64,000 nt of DNA from an uncultured Clostridia bacterium (lineage in GTDB: Bacteria > Bacillota > Clostridia > Christensenellales > DTU072): positions 149,633 through 213,632 of the forward strand of contig CALVUD010000001.1 in assembly GCA_944363505.1 (NCBI GenBank). Reading direction: 5' to 3'. A program made the translations under genes and the position numbers. The notes below the pieces were generated by a model that saw only the letters and a list, made by a program, of their open reading frames with translations, was not told the origin of the DNA and made no database searches. Positions within the stretch are counted from its first letter, which is position 1, and every line of letters begins with the position of its first letter. Shown piece by piece: positions 59,501 through 64,000 of the stretch.

Positions 59501-62500
59501 GATACGCTGTACTCTCCCGCGGAATATATCGAATTTAATTCTTCACTCGCGGCGTTTTTCAGAACGACTGCAAAGATGCTTTCGACGGTATCGCCCTGAA
59601 CGGCGTTCGTTACCGACAAATATTCATAGAACGCGTCCGCGCTTGTTCTGTTATCCGCGTCGAACACGCGTTCGAGTGAGGTTTCCGTTGCCGAAACTCC
59701 GATCTCTCTCGGGCTGACGACGAAATCGCAGCTCGCTTCGCCCGCGGTATACTCCGAGGTGGCGGGAATCGTTACGGTCAGCGTGTATTCTCCCGCTTCT
59801 CTCGGCGCTTCGGAGGAATCGTAATCCGTTCCCGAATAGGTCCTGCCTTTATAGTTAAACTGCATGCTTGGTCCGAGTGCGAGCGGGAAACCCTCGGGAG
59901 CGGGCTTGTTTGCCTCTTCTCCGTAGGTCCAGCCCTTGATCGAAACGCTCAAGGTATATTTGTAGATAGAAAGCGTGAACAGCATTTCGGTATCGGAGCC
60001 TTCCGCGATCTCGTAGTTTGCGGTCAAGGCTTCGGCGCTGTTCAGCGAAGCGGTTACTGTATAAGAATCTACCGAGAATATACCGAAATCGCCCGGATCG
60101 GAGGTAAGCGCGAACAAATTCTCGAAAGTATGTCCGTTCTTTAATCCGTCGACCGTAAAGCAATCGTATATCGCGCTTAGCGTCTGATAATCGTAAATAT
60201 CCGTGCGCAGGATCGACTTATCTTTTGCCGTCACCGTCAGGGGCGCTTTTTTGACGACGAGCGTCTTTGTTTCGTCGCCCGTTACGGAAGCAATATAGTT
60301 CTTATCGGTTACGGTTATCGAAACGGCTATCGATATTTCTGTGCCCGCAAAAACGTATTGATCGTATTCCGCATCGCCCGCCGAAACGGTTATGCTCTTA
60401 CCGTATTCGAGTTCCGTGGTGGTTTCGATATTTACCAGCGCTTCGACTTCGGCAAGATTCATGCCGTATATCGCGCCGTCCGCGACGGAGACCGTAAACG
60501 TAACGGGCTTAGGCTCGACAGTTATATCAACGGAAGTAACGGAAGTCGCTCCCAGTACGACGTTGGCGGTATTCGTATATGTAAACTCTATAACGTACTC
60601 GCCTACGACGGGGTTGACGGGCAAGCCGTCAGTCCAGGCTTCCTCGCCCGCCGCGTGGTAGTGATAACCCGTTGTTCCGAATACGGCGGTCCCGTTCTGA
60701 CCGAGATTTTCATAGGCATTACTTATTCCGTATATAGTGTCGCCGTATTCGAATACGCTCTTTTCAGCGGTAACAACAACCTTAACTTCGCGCTTAGAAA
60801 CGGTAAACGACGATTTTTTCTCGGTATAATTGTAGTTTTCGGTTCCCTCCACGAAAGCCAGAACGTAATATGTACCCGCGGGCGTGGAATAATTGAGGCT
60901 ACCCGTATATTCGCTCGAATATTCCGCGTCCAGATAATATTTGATCTGAACGTTATCATTGCCGAACTTGGAAACGGGCTTCGTTTCGGCACTTGCCGCG
61001 TCGTAATATATCCAGTCCTCTCTCGAATAATCACTCGTAAACGCGTTATCTGTCTTTTGGACGAAAACCGTCGCATTTGCGGTATTACTTCCGTTTTCAA
61101 AGGTGTAATCGGAATTTTTAAGCGTTATAACGAGAGTATATCCGCCCTCTTTGACTTTCAGGTATCCCTCCGAAACGTCGCCCGTTTCGTCGATGTACAT
61201 ATTGAACGAATAAACGTCGCTATCGACGTCGAGTATACCGTCGACCGCAGCGCCGTAATTGATGGCGTCCAGGCGGTTTGAGGGTGTCAGCACGCCGAAT
61301 TGGAAGCTGTATTGAGAATGCGCGAGCGACACTTCTTTTGCCGTAACTTCGAACGTACTCTCTACGGTTTTGGCGTTGTAGTTTGCCGAAGCTCCGATTT
61401 GAGCTTCCACGGTATATGTGCCCGCATGCTTTATTTCGCCGTTGGTGACCGCTTCTAAGCCGAAATAGTATTTGAACGTTGCGGAGCCGCTTTCGAGGTT
61501 GCCCGTTACACTCGGAGTCACAGTATGGAAGTTTCCGTCGTATGTCCAGCCGGAAACGGTAACGGCGAGGTTGGGACGTTCGGCTCTCGCGACTTCGAAT
61601 TCCGAACTCGTGACGGAATACGCCTCGTGATTACCGTCGCCGGGATATCTTGCCGTCACGGTATAGCTTCCCGCAAGCGCGGGGGCTTCCGCAGACGAAT
61701 ACTCTTCGTCGTCCGCCGCGTTCGTATCGCCCGTATAAAGGAACGTAATGGAATCTTCGAGGCTTTCGTGACTCAGCTCTCCTATTACGGGCGCTTCGGC
61801 GGTGCCGCCGTAGGTCCAACCCTCTATCGAAACGGTAAAGCTTACCTTGGCTTTTGCGATAGAATATTCGACGTAGTCCGAATCGGCGTCCTTGTAATTT
61901 TTAAGACCCGTGACCGTCGCCTTGACGGCGTATTTGCCCGCGTTAAAAGGGGCGGAATCCAGCTTAGTATAACGAGCGTAGCCCGTTTCCGCTTCGTTTA
62001 CGGAATAATAAGTTACCGTAGGCGTTACGCCCTCGGGCTGACCCGTTACTTGAGCCACTTTGGCTTCTCCCGTATACTCGCCGCCGTCAATGGATATCGA
62101 CAGTCTGATCGTCGCCTTCGTAACGGCGATCGTTAGCGAATAGCTTCCCTCGTTCTCGGCAAGCTTATAATTGGCGTCGAGAATATTGACTTTAACGGTA
62201 ACGGTAACATCCGTACCTGCCTCGGTCCCCACCGTGTAATTGGAAGTAGCGGAATATTCCCAAGCGTTTTCGTCAAAATCGAAGCCCGTCAAAGAAGTTT
62301 CGGGCGTTACGGTTACCATAGTATCGAAATCGGGTACCGCTTGTCCGTACTCGAGACTTGCACCCTCCTTGAGTTTCGCGCTGAACGAAACGGGTTTCGG
62401 ATCGATAATAAGTGAGGTCGTAGCCGAAATATCCGCTTCGAGGTTTTTCCAGTCCGCTATTGAAGCGATACCCAGCGTATAAGTACCGGCGTCGGTGGGA

Positions 62501-64000
62501 AGCACGCCTTCGATGACCGGTTCGCCGTTGATACGGTAAACTATTTCTCCGAGTATTTTGACAGGATACGATTCGGTTTTGCCAGTAACCGTAACGGTGA
62601 TTGCTCCCGCATAGGGCTTAGCGGTATATACAGCCTTTTCCGCGGACAGCGAAACGGTAACTGAAAGTTTATCGACCACGAACTCCCCTCCAGCCGTCAG
62701 TCCGTTGTACGAATCCGTTTCCTCGACCGTAACCGTATAATAATACGTTCCCGCAGGAGTCAAGTTCGTGAACTCCGCGACCTCTTTCGACTTTTCGGCG
62801 TCCGAATAATATTTTACGACGGGTGCTCCGAAGCGCGCCACGGCTGCGGTCGGAGCAGTCGGTTCGGAATAATAAGTCCACCCCGCTCTTGCAAAATCCT
62901 TCACGAAGCTGTTTGCGGATTCGTTTTTGGTCACGGTAAGGGTGACGGTTTTGTCGGACTGTCTGTAGTTTTTATTATTCAAAGTTACGACGAACGAATA
63001 ACTGTTTCCTGCCGACAAATACTCAATACCCTTATGATCGCTGATCCGGTTTGCCCCCGACTCGACAAAGGAAACGGTATACGTTGCGTCGTCGCCTTCA
63101 ATCAAACCGTTAAACTCTATAGTCGGATAAGTGGCGGGATCGTTAAGGTTATTTTCGTTTACCGTTCCGAAAGATATTTCTACCGTCTTTGTTTTTAATG
63201 TTACAAGCGCGGCTGAAACGTTGAACGAGGTAGAAGAAACCTTAGTCCCGTTGTAATTTGCGGTCTGGCTGAACGTAACGGTCAAAGTGTAAGTACCTGC
63301 ATCCGTTGGCGCTTCCTGACCCGAATACGTTCCTCCGTTCAATGTATTTCCCTCATACAATAAGGTATAATCTGTGGCTTCTTCGGGTCTTCCGGTAAAG
63401 GATACGGGGTCCGTCGGTTCAGTACCGTAAGTCCAACCCGTTACGGAAACGCCGACCTGCATATCGGCTCGGGCAACAGATAATGACGATACATAACTGA
63501 ACGAAACGGTATTGTTATCATAGAAATAGTAGCCGTTTGATAATGTCGTGGTAACGTCGTAATTTCCCGCATTGATAATGGAGCCGTAAGACACACTATA
63601 ATTGGACGGATTGAGCGCCGTTCCGTTATAGGTAACGTTTACCTGAGGAGTGATCTCGCTTCCCGTATAAGTATACGAACCCGTGATCTGGGGAACGGAA
63701 GCGGGCTTTATAAGCGTGAAAGTCGCGGAACTCTTGGCAACGTCCAAAGTTTTCACTCCGTTTAACAAAGTCGCGATCGTAGTCGAAGAATCTTTTAATT
63801 TCAACGTAGCGCTCGAAGTATTCGCCACCAAGGTAAGATTTGATGTGCTTTGAGGTTTAAAGTAAGGCATAACGTCGATACCGTTATCCCCCTCGACTTT
63901 GACGGGTATGGCAGCCGTCGTGGTTATAGCGAAAGAGTTGTTGCCGCCATAATGACCGGAATACTCGGGCGTCATGGTACAGCCGGAAGCGGTAAATACG
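56587..64000 (-). CDS. Giant MBG-repeat surface protein (5' end outside the window)
   Basis: At least 2,470 residues; the frame is open through 64000, so the N-terminus and signal are not seen. Almost the whole chain is tandem MBG/Ig-like beta repeats of ~80-90 residues, recognisable by 'GWTYG'-like turns (for example 'VSVTGWTYGTEP', 'VSIEGWTYGGTA', 'VSGWTYDGNF', 'VSIKGWTYGEEA', 'VSIEGWTYGSAP', and variants 'AGWTYYSEP', 'REDWIYYD', 'RDDWTYLSD') alternating with 'DAGTYTLTV' strands. The C-terminus has one transmembrane helix and RRKKK; no LPXTG. A long fibrous adhesin or stalk is the likely role. It shares repeat type and anchor with the protein at 78-1538. Confidence 0.85.
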   Translation of the reverse strand, partial: VFTASGCTMTPEYSGHYGGNNSFAITTTAAIPVKVEGDNGIDVMPYFKPQSTSNLTLVANTSSATLKLKDSSTTIATLLNGVKTLDVAKSSATFTLIKPASVPQITGSYTYTGSEITPQVNVTYNGTALNPSNYSVSYGSIINAGNYDVTTTLSNGYYFYDNNTVSFSYVSSLSVARADMQVGVSVTGWTYGTEPTDPVSFTGRPEEATDYTLLYEGNTLNGGTYSGQEAPTDAGTYTLTVTFSQTANYNGTKVSSTSFNVSAALVTLKTKTVEISFGTVNENNLNDPATYPTIEFNGLIEGDDATYTVSFVESGANRISDHKGIEYLSAGNSYSFVVTLNNKNYRQSDKTVTLTVTKNESANSFVKDFARAGWTYYSEPTAPTAAVARFGAPVVKYYSDAEKSKEVAEFTNLTPAGTYYYTVTVEETDSYNGLTAGGEFVVDKLSVTVSLSAEKAVYTAKPYAGAITVTVTGKTESYPVKILGEIVYRINGEPVIEGVLPTDAGTYTLGIASIADWKNLEADISATTSLIIDPKPVSFSAKLKEGASLEYGQAVPDFDTMVTVTPETSLTGFDFDENAWEYSATSNYTVGTEAGTDVTVTVKVNILDANYKLAENEGSYSLTIAVTKATIRLSISIDGGEYTGEAKVAQVTGQPEGVTPTVTYYSVNEAETGYARYTKLDSAPFNAGKYAVKATVTGLKNYKDADSDYVEYSIAKAKVSFTVSIEGWTYGGTAEAPVIGELSHESLEDSITFLYTGDTNAADDEEYSSAEAPALAGSYTVTARYPGDGNHEAYSVTSSEFEVARAERPNLAVTVSGWTYDGNFHTVTPSVTGNLESGSATFKYYFGLEAVTNGEIKHAGTYTVEAQIGASANYNAKTVESTFEVTAKEVSLAHSQYSFQFGVLTPSNRLDAINYGAAVDGILDVDSDVYSFNMYIDETGDVSEGYLKVKEGGYTLVITLKNSDYTFENGSNTANATVFVQKTDNAFTSDYSREDWIYYDAASAETKPVSKFGNDNVQIKYYLDAEYSSEYTGSLNYSTPAGTYYVLAFVEGTENYNYTEKKSSFTVSKREVKVVVTAEKSVFEYGDTIYGISNAYENLGQNGTAVFGTTGYHYHAAGEEAWTDGLPVNPVVGEYVIEFTYTNTANVVLGATSVTSVDITVEPKPVTFTVSVADGAIYGMNLAEVEALVNIETTTELEYGKSITVSAGDAEYDQYVFAGTEISIAVSITVTDKNYIASVTGDETKTLVVKKAPLTVTAKDKSILRTDIYDYQTLSAIYDCFTVDGLKNGHTFENLFALTSDPGDFGIFSVDSYTVTASLNSAEALTANYEIAEGSDTEMLFTLSIYKYTLSVSIKGWTYGEEANKPAPEGFPLALGPSMQFNYKGRTYSGTDYDSSEAPREAGEYTLTVTIPATSEYTAGEASCDFVVSPREIGVSATETSLERVFDADNRTSADAFYEYLSVTNAVQGDTVESIFAVVLKNAASEELNSIYSAGEYSVSLNLINLNYTVSGNMPVIVYSVTKANMSVGVSIEGWTYGSAPVAPVVNGIMEEAEYAFTYNGTENSGEVYSSEDAPENAGKYTVTVTVSNTDNYFGTTAVSEEFVIERASFETEVIISDRVYGETPQSPSVSVNPENGSVTYVYYSADGSVELGSVAPVNAGEYKVVATVAETDNYDSATAEKAFKVEKAAILPVVSSVSGSVYSGAAVAATLTEASNPGSAEVTYYFERLSGEEWLPVSEAKYAGSYRVKASVGESDNYFGGETEYYAFGISAKEITYTWSLTDGKIVYGDTLETVLGLVAYDREGILGDFVSSDREYVIFSVGAVSDGEAYSPAVNAHSVVTFSLEVALDENAGKDVTDSYVVKLSAPAVDSKEVAVKQIAIDAASFSDVYGNSYTADISLGEYFGKYFTYNGESVNALDDGINAVEYAISSDSALLPNAGGYVVNVNVTGNYSGSASLEYVIEQAVIALNSGYEFAFGYLSADNLADKGVYASLITGIADGDSLDYVLSAQTADEDVYEGYLKVGTYSVTVTFSESDNYVFADGGYSDSFDVRVVKGVNEWISEFDRDDWTYLSDPSEAVMPVARFDSAYVSVKYYSDPEYTNELVESDFASGIPAGVYYAVASVAETDCFEELRGVYTFSVLKLNAAISVSTPDAVYDGAPYDAISYSVSGADASVLGVVSWKYSSNGVSFTDGLPTDAGSYVVRVADIDNDSVAITNIDENFALTIAPKGVNFRVKLKSGATVVYGDAIPSAASFIDSITPETDEVGSFTYTASVVDAYGREYAPGVTAGSLLYFAISVKIDDSNYVAEAVSAPTINVQKKLIEPEVILDENIFKDGDSVSVTEGKEFTVIDAILSYLSQNDVAFYEYTIYVDGARYSDATATSLAPGEHKVTVNLSGNYTGTFELNVTVEESAEPVAAYAREPLTPVGEFLNTINLNMAGALAIVFAFVISLIVILFFGLRRKKK

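Noticed and set aside
56587..64000. Internal repeats as a possible CRISPR or tandem DNA repeat array
   Set aside because: The periodicity is at protein level with spacing near 250-300 bases and diverged DNA; there are no short identical repeats with unique spacers.
1..64000. tRNA genes, rRNA genes, insertion sequences and transposases
   Set aside because: None was recognised on either strand; rnpB is the only structural RNA I can support.

Overview
The window reads as chromosome of an endospore-forming Clostridia-type Firmicute (Bacillota). It holds spoIIGA-sigE-sigG next to the division genes, a sigK-type sigma factor, a MurE with the Arg of the diaminopimelate motif, DUF1292 and DUF4364 proteins, RqcH, an ECF-type RibU-like transporter, and Firmicute-style sigma-A promoters and terminators. 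The species cannot be named from the sequence.

Layout. (1) 1-6.2 kb: a short MBG-repeat surface protein, a lipoprotein cyclophilin, DUF1292, RuvX, a two-gene ABC exporter and rubrerythrin. (2) 6.2-11.5 kb: RNase P RNA, sigK, an RluA-type pseudouridine synthase, nrdR, a YlmC/YmxH PRC-barrel protein, sigG, sigE and spoIIGA. (3) 11.6-24.7 kb: a leftward division and cell-wall (dcw) cluster in the order mraZ, rsmH, ftsL-like, class B PBP, murE, mraY, murD, ftsW, murA, ftsQ, ftsA, ftsZ, with murG and murC missing. mraZ has MraZ boxes over its own promoter. (4) 25.2-32.0 kb: a metallophosphoesterase, ysxC, lon, clpX, clpP and tig, a conserved proteostasis block. (5) 32.2-41.0 kb: rqcH, ddl, a membrane-embedded MurF-like ligase, an alpha/beta hydrolase, rimI-tsaB-tsaE, a RibU-like S component, rsfS and a nadD-yqeK fusion. 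(6) 41.1-41.8 kb: an unrecognised membrane protein.

(7) 41.8-52.64 kb is the accessory core: one leftward operon of phage head and neck genes. In order of transcription it holds a sigma-region-4/ArpU-like regulator, a TerS-like protein, a small protein, TerL, portal, scaffold, major capsid protein, head-tail adaptor, P22 gp10-like stopper, a 35-residue coiled-coil protein, a 360-residue coiled-coil protein, a Cys-rich protein and a BhlA/UviB-type holin. It starts at a strong sigma-A promoter whose start point is covered by a LexA box, and ends at a bidirectional terminator. I find no integrase, repressor, replication gene, tail tube, tape measure, tail fibre or endolysin. A counter-oriented gene for an exported SH3-like, membrane-anchored surface protein sits inside the operon. 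The best reading is an SOS-controlled, tailless capsid element: a domesticated prophage, a gene-transfer-agent-like system, or a capsid-forming satellite.

(8) 52.7-56.4 kb: a ZIP-family metal transporter, a 0.7-kb gene-free stretch with clustered DnaA-box-like sites and a perfect 14-bp inverted repeat, a membrane-anchored M20 peptidase and a DUF4364 protein. (9) 56.6-64 kb: a giant MBG-repeat surface protein of more than 2,460 residues, open at the window edge.

A recurrent regulatory oddity is that several genes (the left surface protein, rqcH, nadD, possibly the SH3 surface gene) have a -10 element six or seven bases before the ATG and no usable ribosome-binding site, which predicts leaderless mRNAs.
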